Assembly: GCA_937981955.1 (NCBI GenBank) | Contig: CALJNA010000062.1 | Coordinates: forward strand, 1 to 38,028 | From: an uncultured Granulosicoccaceae bacterium | Lineage (GTDB): Bacteria > Pseudomonadota > Gammaproteobacteria > Granulosicoccales > Granulosicoccaceae | Direction of reading: 5' to 3' | Length of the DNA: 38,028 nucleotides | Shown: positions 24,254 through 32,186 of the stretch, one piece after another | Layout: each line of letters opens with the position of its first letter | Numbering within the stretch: the stretch's first letter is position 1 | The notes under the pieces: generated by a model | The model's database searches: none | What the model saw: the letters and a program-made list of their open reading frames with translations, nothing else | What the model was told of the DNA's origin: nothing | Program-made: the position numbers and the translations under genes

Positions 24254-25228
24254 TCACTCAAACGCATTGTCCGTTAGGATTTGTGTTCCAGTCTCACCTT
24301 GAAGTGCCGATAATGCGCTGTCAAGATCGCATATAATCACTCGCTGCCCACCACCATCAAGAAAACGGATAGCGGCTTCGATTTTAGGCCCCATGCTTCC
24401 CGGCGGAAACTGGCCTTGTTGTTTGTACCGTTTTATCTCGCTGAGCGACACACGTCCAAGTTGCTTCTCGTTATCCAGCCCGAAATTGATCGCGACGTGG
24501 CTAACGGCAGTCAGTATCATCATGACAGGTATGCCAATCACGTTAGCCATGTGCGCCGATGTCATATCTTTATCGATAACAGCGGCAACACCGGTGCGAA
24601 CGCCTTTCGGTCCACGCACAACAGGAATGCCACCACCACCTCCAGCAATAACAATGGTGCCGCGCCGTGCAAGCACCTGCACCAGGGATACATCGCATAT
24701 GTGCCTTGGTTTCGGCGAAGGTACAACATGTCTCCACCCTCGGCCGGAATCCTCACGCATCAACCAGCCGAGTTCATCGCTGATTTTTCTCGCATCTTCT
24801 TCATTATAAAAAGCACCGATTGGCTTGGATGGGTTTTCAAAAGCAGGGTCATCCTTATCTACTTCAACTTGCGTAAGCAGTACTGCGCAGTGCCGATCGT
24901 TATCAATCGCCCGCAATGAATTTTCAATGGCCTGCATTAGTAAATAGGCAATGCCGCCCTGGCTGTGTGCGACACAGATATCGAGCGGCATTGGCGCAAT
25001 ACGCTCACGCGTCAGCACCTGGCGCATCAGAATTTTCCCGACCACGGGTCCGTTGCCATGCGTGATGATCAATTCATTATTTAGCGAGGTCAGAGGAAGC
25101 AGTGCCTGGGCTGTAGTTTCAGCCATCGCTGTTTGTTCCGCCGAGGTACCTTCAATATCTTCGGGGTGAGTCGCGTTACCACCAACGGCGACGAGCAATC
25201 TGGGTGGAATATCGAATGCTGTACTCAC
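24254..25228 (-). CDS. arcC: carbamate kinase
   Basis: This 324-residue cytoplasmic enzyme transfers phosphate between carbamoyl phosphate and ADP, giving ATP, ammonia and CO2 in the catabolic direction. Family motifs are LLVAVGGNA (about 11-19), IITHGNGPVVG (about 53-63), AHSQGGIAYLLMQAIE, VIAGGGGGIPVV, GVAAVIDKDM with the conserved DKD, and PGSMGPKIEAAIRF. It starts at GTG 25228, overlapping the fdrA stop by four bases (GTGA). The position between fdrA and allH indicates it consumes carbamoyl phosphate made from oxalurate, the role of E. coli AllK, rather than arginine deiminase product: no arcA or arcB is nearby. Confidence 0.95.
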   Translation of the reverse strand: MSTAFDIPPRLLVAVGGNATHPEDIEGTSAEQTAMAETTAQALLPLTSLNNELIITHGNGPVVGKILMRQVLTRERIAPMPLDICVAHSQGGIAYLLMQAIENSLRAIDNDRHCAVLLTQVEVDKDDPAFENPSKPIGAFYNEEDARKISDELGWLMREDSGRGWRHVVPSPKPRHICDVSLVQVLARRGTIVIAGGGGGIPVVRGPKGVRTGVAAVIDKDMTSAHMANVIGIPVMMILTAVSHVAINFGLDNEKQLGRVSLSEIKRYKQQGQFPPGSMGPKIEAAIRFLDGGGQRVIICDLDSALSALQGETGTQILTDNAFE

Positions 25229-26706
25229 GATGCACCGATACTTGACAACGCCATTCGGGTTGCAGCTGCATTACTGGAAGCGACGACAATGCCGGCCTGA
25301 TTTAAAATGGACATTTGGCGACTGCGTTGCTGCGGGTCATCGTCGGTGCCGGTAACTGACGCAATAATGTCGATATCTGAATGACGAATGCGCTTCAGAC
25401 TGTTAACAAACTGTGTTGCCGGATCGCTATGCGCGCCAAAACCAATAACCATATCTACCAGCAACACACCAACCTGACTATTTTCCATTACTGCTTTGAT
25501 TGCATCGTCACGAATTGCCGGCTCAATCATTGGATGAGGTTTACCTTGTGTGTATTCATCCGCGCCCAAATCCAGCAACCGATGTCCGTGAGGATCGTCT
25601 TTGCCAATCCCATCCATGGTTATATTAGATGTTACCGCTATACCTGCCCGCCTGGATAAAACCAGTGATTCGGTGCACAAGGTGCCACCACAAAATAATC
25701 CGTGCAACAATTTACCTTTGCGTTGATTAGCATTGAACGCAGGTTGTTCCACCTGATTGAGTGATGACTGGCCAAGTGCGTGTGCAGCAGCATCGCTGAG
25801 CGTACCGGCCCAACCACAATTATTCGCCATGGCAGGCTCATCTCCGCCAAGAAAGCATATCGTGTATGGCTTGGCAGACTCTCCAGCCTTATTCAACACA
25901 CGTGCTGCAACAAGCTCGGAGGGTGGCTTTGATACCAAAACAATGTGACGAGTCTGTTCATCCTGCTCAAGTGCATCCATAGCCATTAATGTGGATATAC
26001 CACCGACTGATTCCTGCAAGTCACGACCACCAACGCCAATTGCCTGAGAGATACCTCGTTCATTCTGAGCAATCAGGCTGGTGATTTCCTGTATGCCGGT
26101 ACCCGAGGCACCCACCACACCGATATCACCACGGGGGACTTTATTGGCAAATGCTAATGGCACACCGTTAATAATGGCCGTACCACAATCCGGGCCCATC
26201 ACCAGTTTGCCCATGCGCCTTGCTTCCTGTTTCAGATCAACTTCTTTTTCAATAGGCACATTGTCGCTGAAAATCATCACATGCAAACCACGCCTTAAGG
26301 CTTTACGCGCTTCACTAACGGCGAAAGCACCTGGCACAGATATAAGTGCAAGGTTTGCCTGCGGCCTTGCAGACAAAGCGTTGCGAATGCTTCTTGGCCG
26401 CCATTGGCCTGCCTCACCAACTTCGGCAGGTGCATCGAGTAGCGTATCAGCCGTTTTGAATGCATCAGATACGCAAGCCTCATTGCGTCCTCGGATTCCA
26501 ATGATCAAATCCCCGGGTGCCGCATCAATGGTATCCGCATCGAGCAAGCCAGCGTTACTCATTATCTCGATGTTGGATGGCGTCCCCATCATCATGGCCG
26601 CTTCAACGATGTCCGGCATAGCCGCCAAAGACTTCGAAAAACGCATAAGTGCTACCGAATCCAGATAAAACTTCTGGCGCACCTTCACTTGATGATAATC
26701 GCTCAC
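25225..26706 (-). CDS. fdrA: FdrA/AllF-type subunit of oxamate carbamoyltransferase, lacking the C-terminal domain
   Basis: This 493-residue protein resembles E. coli FdrA/AllF, related to succinyl-CoA synthetase. Shared blocks include QKFYLDSVALMRFSKSLAAM near the start, MMGTPSN, VMIFSDNVPIEKEVDLKQEA, VMGPDCGTAIINGVPLAFAN, GVVGASGTGIQEI, GGRDLQESVGGISTL, LLDLGADEYTQGKPHPMIEP and VTGTDDDPQQRSRQ. GTG 26706 overlaps the allG stop (GTGA), fixing the start; upstream codons in this frame lie inside allG. It ends at about the point where E. coli FdrA continues into a roughly 50-residue tail with INIGLRSFALEL; here that tail is a separate gene at 27958-28164. It probably works with AllG and AllH to convert oxalurate and phosphate to oxamate and carbamoyl phosphate. 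Confidence 0.93.
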   Translation of the reverse strand: MSDYHQVKVRQKFYLDSVALMRFSKSLAAMPDIVEAAMMMGTPSNIEIMSNAGLLDADTIDAAPGDLIIGIRGRNEACVSDAFKTADTLLDAPAEVGEAGQWRPRSIRNALSARPQANLALISVPGAFAVSEARKALRRGLHVMIFSDNVPIEKEVDLKQEARRMGKLVMGPDCGTAIINGVPLAFANKVPRGDIGVVGASGTGIQEITSLIAQNERGISQAIGVGGRDLQESVGGISTLMAMDALEQDEQTRHIVLVSKPPSELVAARVLNKAGESAKPYTICFLGGDEPAMANNCGWAGTLSDAAAHALGQSSLNQVEQPAFNANQRKGKLLHGLFCGGTLCTESLVLSRRAGIAVTSNITMDGIGKDDPHGHRLLDLGADEYTQGKPHPMIEPAIRDDAIKAVMENSQVGVLLVDMVIGFGAHSDPATQFVNSLKRIRHSDIDIIASVTGTDDDPQQRSRQMSILNQAGIVVASSNAAATRMALSSIGAS

Positions 26707-27956
26707 GCTACACCCTCTTTGACAGCGAACGCGCGTAAGGCATCGGTAAAACAACGCATTGGTGCACGAACAACACCAGCACCAACCTGACCAATGCCCG
26801 GTTTCTTATGTGCAATTCCGGTGTTTATTGTTGGAGCAACACCAACGTCAACAACCCGTCTGATATCAATTCCGGTGGGCACGCCCAAATAATCCATACC
26901 CGGTATGCTCCACTCCGGATTTTCAGCACAACAAATTTCGCTCATGTCTTTGGTGAAGATCGCTGCATCTGAAGCTGCACCAGCACCAACAAAACCGGCA
27001 ACTGCGGGGGACGCTCCCATTGCAAATCCGCCCAGACCGATGGTTTCCACAATGGTTGAATCCCCCATATCAGGGTTGGCATCCGCCTCTGAGAAGCCAG
27101 GAAAATAAAGCCCTTCAGGCATCTCCACCGGCGCGGTGAACCATTGATCACCAAGCCCGCTAACCCGAATACCAAAGTCAGTCCCGTTTCGAGACATGGC
27201 AGTAACGACCGTCGAGTGCGCGATATCTCTTACCGGATCCATAATCGCTTTACCAGTTGCCATGCCAACGTTCAGAAAAAACTGATCGTTGCTTCCCATA
27301 AAACGCAGTGCTTCAGACAACAGCTTGCTATCAGTAGATACCGCCGCCATGTGCGGCGCGAGTTCACGCAGCAACAATCCTGAGCAGGCAACATTGCGTT
27401 GGTGCATTTCATCACCCATTGTCAGGCCGCGAGCAACGATATTCTTTAAATTAATCCCTTCACTATGCTTTATCGCCGCACTCATCAACGGCGCTAATGC
27501 ATCTTTAAGCCAGGCTAATCGCTGTAAAACACTTGCATCGTTACCACCAAACCGCATGACCTTACCCAGGCCTTCGTTAATGCAACAATAGGCATGATTG
27601 CCAGAGGTCCTGTTTAAAACAACCATCACCGGCTGGCTGCGTGTAGTCATACCCGTCATTGGACCCACCGCACTGTGGTGATGATTAGGCTGGAACTCGA
27701 ACTCTCCTGACGCGGCTTTTTTGGTTGCATCATCAAGGTCGGTTGCCCAACCCTCAAACACCGCAATACCCGCCACAGCACCCTGCATCGGGCCACACAT
27801 ACGTTCCCAGCTAATTGGTGGACCAGCGTGCAGGATCAGTTTGGCTTCAGTCAACGCAGGGATAACATCGCCGGCAGTAACCACATCAACCAGCACCGGA
27901 TCGCCAGCGAGCATGGTTTCAACTGCCTTTTGATTTGCTAGTTCAATTCGCTCCAT
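26703..27956 (-). CDS. allG: DUF1116 protein, AllG-type subunit of oxamate carbamoyltransferase
   Basis: This 417-residue protein aligns by eye over its full length with E. coli YlbE/AllG (DUF1116). Conserved blocks are LHAGPPISWERMCGPMQGA, HHHSAVGPMTGMTTRSQPV, CCINEGLGKVMRFG, GLTMGDEMHQRN, NDQFFLNVGMATGKA, MSRNGTDFGIRVSGLGDQWF, GFSEADANPDMGDSTI and PTINTGIAHKKPGIGQVGAG. It is a soluble cytoplasmic protein that should form the transcarbamylase with FdrA and AllH. ATG 27956 begins one base after the stop of the small FdrA-tail gene, and its own stop overlaps the fdrA GTG. Length is typical for the family. Confidence 0.94.
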   Translation of the reverse strand: MERIELANQKAVETMLAGDPVLVDVVTAGDVIPALTEAKLILHAGPPISWERMCGPMQGAVAGIAVFEGWATDLDDATKKAASGEFEFQPNHHHSAVGPMTGMTTRSQPVMVVLNRTSGNHAYCCINEGLGKVMRFGGNDASVLQRLAWLKDALAPLMSAAIKHSEGINLKNIVARGLTMGDEMHQRNVACSGLLLRELAPHMAAVSTDSKLLSEALRFMGSNDQFFLNVGMATGKAIMDPVRDIAHSTVVTAMSRNGTDFGIRVSGLGDQWFTAPVEMPEGLYFPGFSEADANPDMGDSTIVETIGLGGFAMGASPAVAGFVGAGAASDAAIFTKDMSEICCAENPEWSIPGMDYLGVPTGIDIRRVVDVGVAPTINTGIAHKKPGIGQVGAGVVRAPMRCFTDALRAFAVKEGVA

Positions 27957-27957
27957 G

Positions 27958-28164
27958 TCAGCTGCCCAATTTTGATAATAGATCTGCCAGTTCCGGGTCG
28001 CCTTCGGCCGGTGGTCGCCAATCCAGATGGGTTACCTGAACTTGCTGGCTGGACAACTCATCAGCAAAACCTTCAAGACCAACGCTGATGATATCAAGGG
28101 ACTGCTCGAACAGCGCACGCGGGCCACTTTCGGGTGATGATTCGTGGGGTGGTGATTTATCCAA
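27958..28164 (-). CDS. stand-alone FdrA C-terminal domain, 68 residues, TTG start
   Basis: Residues about 17-66 (LFEQSLDIISVGLEGFADEL, VTHLDWRPPAEGDPELADLL) match the tail of E. coli FdrA, which reads like LLENVAVINIGLRSFALEL then VVHYQWSPVAGGNKKLARLL. The neighbouring FdrA here lacks that tail, so the domain is detached and moved upstream of allG as first gene of the operon. Translation appears to start at TTG 28164, with GGAG five to eight bases upstream; ATCGGAGC occurs twice there, 11 bases apart. The low-efficiency start could limit its level. It probably docks with FdrA or AllG in the transcarbamylase; that is inference. Confidence 0.8.
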   Translation of the reverse strand: MDKSPPHESSPESGPRALFEQSLDIISVGLEGFADELSSQQVQVTHLDWRPPAEGDPELADLLSKLGS

Positions 28165-28486
28165 AATAGCTCCGATCTCGCTCCGATAATCAATATGACG
28201 ATTGTAATGGGTTTACGGACAATAACCTAAATAAAATGCGCTAACAGATGACCGAATTGGTTGATCGTATCACCGACGACCCTGCCGATACCCGTGCAAC
28301 GTAATACGTCGATTTCTGAGTAGCCCAACTATACTTTTTCCGGTTACCATGCCAACAATACTGACCCCGCAAGGCGAAATTCAGCGTGGCCGATACCCTA
28401 ACGATGCTTAAATCCGAATATGAGCACGCTCTATTTGTCATCGCGAAGCCTGTCTCCACTATGATTCACACGAAGAATTAAACGAA
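28165..28486. promoter_or_regulatory. divergent promoter region of the allantoate/oxamate operon and hpxW-like gene
   Basis: These 322 bases separate the minus-strand operon from the plus-strand hpxW-like gene and must contain both promoters. No convincing gene is present: the minus-strand frame at 28241-28459 has no family features and overlaps the promoter area. Near the left end is an 11-base-spaced duplication of GCTCCGAT (28169-28176 and 28180-28187), which supplies the ribosome-binding site of the small FdrA-tail gene. I found no sigma-54 (GG-N10-GC) promoter or clear operator by eye. Confidence 0.5.
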
Positions 28487-30079
28487 ATGATCAATACAAA
28501 ACGCGCTTATAACGGAATGGTTGTGGCACCGCATCATCTCGCTTCTCAAGCTGGGCTTCGAGTGCTGCAGGAAGGTGGCAATGCCGTTGAGGCCATGATC
28601 GCGGCTGCCAGCACTATTGCTGTTGTCTATCCCCACATGAACGGCCTTGGTGGCGATAATTTCTGGCTTGTGCATTCGCCAACGCAGGCAATGCACGGTA
28701 TTGATGCTTGTGGAGGCGCTGCCGGACTTGCCTCTCTGAACTTTTATCAAGAGCAAGGCCTGGCTCAGATACCAGACAGAGGTCCACTAGCAGCCTTGAC
28801 TATGGCGGGTGCAGTCAGCGGCTGGCAAGCCGCGCACCAATACAGCCGACAGGCACTTGGGGGCACATTACCGATATCACGCTTGCTGGAGGATGCAATT
28901 TATTACGCTGGTGAGGGTGTTGCTGTTACTGGCACGCTGGCAAACAATGCGAAGGCGAAACGCTCGCAACTTGAAGCGCAACCCGGTTTCGCAGAACTTT
29001 ACATCCCGGACGGCAATACGCTTGCCGAAGGAAGCAAACTGCTCCAGCCAAAAATTCAGGCCACCTTGCAAGCGTTGGTTAAGAACGGTTTAGATGATTT
29101 CTATCACGGTGAGCTAGCAGCATCCATGTCCTCTGACCTTGAGCGTGTTGGCAGTCCACTGCGCCAGGATGATTTTTCTCGGCATGCCGCCCTGACACCA
29201 GAACCGTTAACACTTAATGTGGCCGGTCATCAGGTTTTTAATATGCCACCGCCAACCCAGGGTTTGGCATCGCTGCTACTGCTCGGTGTTTACGAAAAAC
29301 TTGGGCACTATAAAAATGAAGACGCAGATTTCATACACGCTCTGGTAGAGGCAACCAAGTGTGCTTTCCGTGTTCGCGATTCACACGTAAGCGATCCCGA
29401 ATTCATGCAAGTCACAGCGGAGAGTTTCCTGAATGATGAAACTCTGTCTAACATGGCAACATCGGTTGATGCCAATCATGCAGCTCCGTGGCCGGATGCA
29501 GCAACCAGCGGCGACACTGTCTGGCTGGGTGCAATAGATAAACACGGAAATGCGGTTAGCTTTATTCAAAGTGTTTACTGGGAATTCGGTTCAGGTGTTG
29601 TACTGCCCGATAGCGGTATTACCTGGCAAAACCGCGGGACCAGCTTTTCGCTTGATGAAAATCATCACAATTATCTGGCTCCTTATCGACGGCCGTTTCA
29701 CACGATTCAACCAGCTATGGCAAAGCTCAGTGACGGGCGCGTGTTATCTTACGGCACCATGGGTGGGGAAGGACAACCACAAACTCAGGCAATGATTTTT
29801 GCTCGCTACGTACTAAATCAAATGCCGCTGCAAAGCAGCATCACCGCACCACGCTGGCTACTGGGAAGAACATGGGGCAGCGAGGCAACCAATTTACGTA
29901 TTGAAAATCGTTACAAGCAATCGGTCTATAACACGCTCATTGAACGCGGACACGATGTTGAAGTTGTTGGCGACTACGAAGAAATTATGGGACATGCCGG
30001 TGCATTGGTATGTAATCCCGACGGCCTTATTGAAGCTGCCGCAGATCCGCGTAGCGACGGCAGCGCCGTTGGCTTTTAG
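28487..30079 (+). CDS. hpxW: gamma-glutamyltransferase-fold Ntn hydrolase, probable oxamate amidohydrolase
   Basis: This 530-residue proenzyme belongs to the gamma-glutamyltransferase family. MVVAPHHLASQAGLRVLQEG (11-30), GGNAVEAMIAAASTIAVVYP and MNGLGGDNFWLVH are the large-subunit start. The self-cleavage site should precede T344 in SGDTVWLGAIDKHGNAVSF, where the small subunit would begin with the catalytic Thr. There is no signal peptide, unlike periplasmic GGTs, and the length matches Klebsiella HpxW (about 527 aa), which hydrolyses oxamate to oxalate and ammonia. It is divergent from the allantoate/oxamate operon, which supports that substrate. A GGT-like or cephalosporin-acylase-like activity is the alternative. 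Confidence 0.82.
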   Translation: MINTKRAYNGMVVAPHHLASQAGLRVLQEGGNAVEAMIAAASTIAVVYPHMNGLGGDNFWLVHSPTQAMHGIDACGGAAGLASLNFYQEQGLAQIPDRGPLAALTMAGAVSGWQAAHQYSRQALGGTLPISRLLEDAIYYAGEGVAVTGTLANNAKAKRSQLEAQPGFAELYIPDGNTLAEGSKLLQPKIQATLQALVKNGLDDFYHGELAASMSSDLERVGSPLRQDDFSRHAALTPEPLTLNVAGHQVFNMPPPTQGLASLLLLGVYEKLGHYKNEDADFIHALVEATKCAFRVRDSHVSDPEFMQVTAESFLNDETLSNMATSVDANHAAPWPDAATSGDTVWLGAIDKHGNAVSFIQSVYWEFGSGVVLPDSGITWQNRGTSFSLDENHHNYLAPYRRPFHTIQPAMAKLSDGRVLSYGTMGGEGQPQTQAMIFARYVLNQMPLQSSITAPRWLLGRTWGSEATNLRIENRYKQSVYNTLIERGHDVEVVGDYEEIMGHAGALVCNPDGLIEAAADPRSDGSAVGF

Positions 30080-30109
30080 CTGACTAAGCGAACCGCACGA
30101 TAAATACCC

Positions 30110-30147
30110 AAATGCGGCAAAGCCATATTAATTATTGCCGCATTTTT
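30110..30147. terminator. bidirectional intrinsic terminator between hpxW-like and mmuM-like genes
   Basis: AAATGCGGCAA (30110-30120) pairs perfectly with TTGCCGCATTT (30135-30145) around a 14-base loop and is followed by more Ts. The A-rich left arm gives a T-tract on the other strand, so it can serve both convergent genes. Confidence 0.85.
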
Positions 30148-30210
30148 ATACGCTCATATTGAACGACATTCTGGCGCCGCAATTACCTCATACCGGCAAT
30201 TAAATGATTA

Positions 30211-31128
30211 TCAGTCAATCCAGGTATTCTGATAACCGTTCTGTTTTAATGAATTGGCAATCGCCGCAATATGTTCCGGACCAACTTCACAACACCCTCC
30301 GACAATCGAAGCGCCTTGTTCAACCCAATTCATGGCAAAGCGTGCATAGCTTTCCGGGTTCAAATCATGGCGAGCCTCCAGCGCATCAACCGTACCACCC
30401 GGTTCCAGTGCACTAATAGAAGTAAATCCATTCGCATACGCACCAATGGGCGCACGACCAGCTGCCAAAATCTTCCAACAGGCATCAATGGCTTCAGGTT
30501 TACTGCAATTTAGCAGCGTTGCACTCGCACCTATCTTATCGATGCTGGTCACAGCTTCAGCCAGGGGTTCTCCGCTTCTTAGCAATCCGGAGTTATCGTC
30601 CTGAACACTCAGCGCAACCCATACCGGCAGTCCGCTTTCAGCAGCTGCGGTAAGCGCAGCGTTCGCTTCTGCAACTGAAGACATGGTCTCACACATAAAA
30701 AGATCCACCTCTTGCTGTTGTTGTTTCACAATCAGTCTGTACGTGGCGAGCATGACATCATATTCTGGAGCTTCTTCTGGCCGGTAGCTGCCAACCAAAG
30801 GAGGTAAACACCCGGCAATACGAACATCTGATTGTCCAGCTGATGCCCGTGCGGACTTGGCAATATCAATGGCACTTTTTTGCAAAGGCTCAAAATCAGC
30901 AATATCACCGTCGCGCTCAAGTCTTTCAGGTGTGACCGAATAGGTGTTCAGTGTGATAACACGAGCCCCTGCTTTGATAAAATCGGCGTGAAGATCACGC
31001 ACAATGTCTGGTTTATCCATTAATACCTGTGCAGACCACAAGGGTGTGGGTTTTGCACCACTGCGTTTCAGTAACTCCTGCCCCATTCCACCGTCGATCA
31101 AAGTGACTCTTTTGCTTTCAGTTTGCAT
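30211..31128 (-). CDS. mmuM: homocysteine S-methyltransferase family protein (MmuM/BHMT-like)
   Basis: This 305-residue zinc-dependent methyltransferase has a TIM-barrel fold. IDGGMGQELLKRSG (11-24) is the family start. The three zinc-binding cysteines are C208 in TLLNCSKPEAI and C279/C280 in IVGGCCEVGPEHI. ITLNTYSVTPERL near 58-70 and the FMCETMSSVAEA block contact homocysteine in relatives. It should methylate homocysteine from S-methylmethionine or a betaine-type donor; the donor cannot be told from sequence. It lies 11 bases downstream of the fructosamine-kinase-like gene, suggesting one transcript. A genetic link to the MttB-family gene far upstream is not implied. Confidence 0.87.
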   Translation of the reverse strand: MQTESKRVTLIDGGMGQELLKRSGAKPTPLWSAQVLMDKPDIVRDLHADFIKAGARVITLNTYSVTPERLERDGDIADFEPLQKSAIDIAKSARASAGQSDVRIAGCLPPLVGSYRPEEAPEYDVMLATYRLIVKQQQQEVDLFMCETMSSVAEANAALTAAAESGLPVWVALSVQDDNSGLLRSGEPLAEAVTSIDKIGASATLLNCSKPEAIDACWKILAAGRAPIGAYANGFTSISALEPGGTVDALEARHDLNPESYARFAMNWVEQGASIVGGCCEVGPEHIAAIANSLKQNGYQNTWID

Positions 31129-31139
31129 AATGCTTGTAT

Positions 31140-32012
31140 CTATAAGTAATTTAACAATGCGTTCTGTGTCGCAGCGCGATACGAACCGCCAAATTTAATT
31201 GCATGAACCGTTAGTGGTGCAAGTTGATGTAGCGCTACTCTATCTTGCCAACCAGACTGTAGCGGATAAATCTCATTGTAGGCATCAAAGCAGGCAGTAT
31301 CGTATCCGCCAAAAAGTCGCATCATCGCTAAATCGAACTCGCGATGTCCGCCATGGGCAGCAGGATCAATCAGCCAGCTTTTACCGTGAATATCCACTAC
31401 GCGATTACCAGCCCATAAATCTCCGTGCAACAAGCTCGGTGGTTCCTCATCAAAGCCAAATTCGTTAGCGCCAAATTCAATCAATTTGTCACTGAGCTGT
31501 TCCAGCATGGCAATGACTTTTGCAGGTAACGCATTTATATCAAAAGCTATTTTTGCCAGCGGCAATAATCGCTGTGTTGCATAAAATTCAGACCAGATAC
31601 GGCAAGGTTTGTTCGGCAAGGCCTGACTACCGGTAGTTCGATTATCCGGACGACCAAAACTTGTAAACGGCTGCTGATGAAGCTGCGCCAGCTCATATCC
31701 AAAGTTTTCTTCAGTGTTTGCCTTACTTCTGCCTATTTCAACCCACTCCATAGCAAGATAGGGAGGTTCATCACTGTAAGCCAGTACCTTGGGCACGTTT
31801 ACCTGCTTGCTATCGTGAAGCCATTGCAAACCGGCGGCTTCGGTACTGAAAAATCCCGCAGGTGGCTGTACGTGGGTTTTTATGAATATATTCTGCTCAT
31901 TGGCAAGCGCTGCCTGATAAGCTTCAGCAAAATCGCCACCGCCTACTCTGCTTTTCGCAACTATTTTACAGCCAAGCTGACGCTCAGCATCCAACTGCCA
32001 GTCTGTGCCCAT
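31140..32012 (-). CDS. fructosamine kinase/ketosamine-3-kinase family protein
   Basis: This 290-residue protein kinase-like enzyme is of the FN3K family (YniA-like). It phosphorylates the 3-hydroxyl of ketosamines on glycated amines or proteins, destabilising the adduct. Visible motifs are SRVGGGDFAEAYQA (21-34, nucleotide loop), NIFIKTH with the ATP-binding Lys, FFSTEAAGLQWL (54-65), the catalytic LLHGDLWAGN (H196, D198), and the metal-binding LIDPAAHGGHREFDLAMMRLFGG (D216). Length is normal. It is first in a two-gene minus-strand group with the homocysteine methyltransferase and divergent from the VWA lipoprotein gene. Confidence 0.92.
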   Translation of the reverse strand: MGTDWQLDAERQLGCKIVAKSRVGGGDFAEAYQAALANEQNIFIKTHVQPPAGFFSTEAAGLQWLHDSKQVNVPKVLAYSDEPPYLAMEWVEIGRSKANTEENFGYELAQLHQQPFTSFGRPDNRTTGSQALPNKPCRIWSEFYATQRLLPLAKIAFDINALPAKVIAMLEQLSDKLIEFGANEFGFDEEPPSLLHGDLWAGNRVVDIHGKSWLIDPAAHGGHREFDLAMMRLFGGYDTACFDAYNEIYPLQSGWQDRVALHQLAPLTVHAIKFGGSYRAATQNALLNYL

Positions 32013-32186
32013 TAAGCAAGTATAGCGATAAGTGCAGGCGGGGCAGAATCTACAGGCGCTCTGTACCTGTCAAAAGTCGACTAATTCCACCCATTCTCAG
32101 TTAGATCGAAAAAAGTAAAATTAATTAACCCCGATCTTCCATGCGCTGCGTCTTTACCTTTAAGACCATAAACAAAAGGAAAAAAA

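Noticed and set aside
26707..26754. Longer N-terminus for FdrA
   Set aside because: Those codons lie inside allG, and GTG 26706 gives the usual stop/start overlap and matches the E. coli FdrA start region.
28241..28459. Minus-strand 72-codon frame in the divergent promoter region
   Set aside because: No binding site, no domain pattern, and it fills the gap that must hold two promoters.
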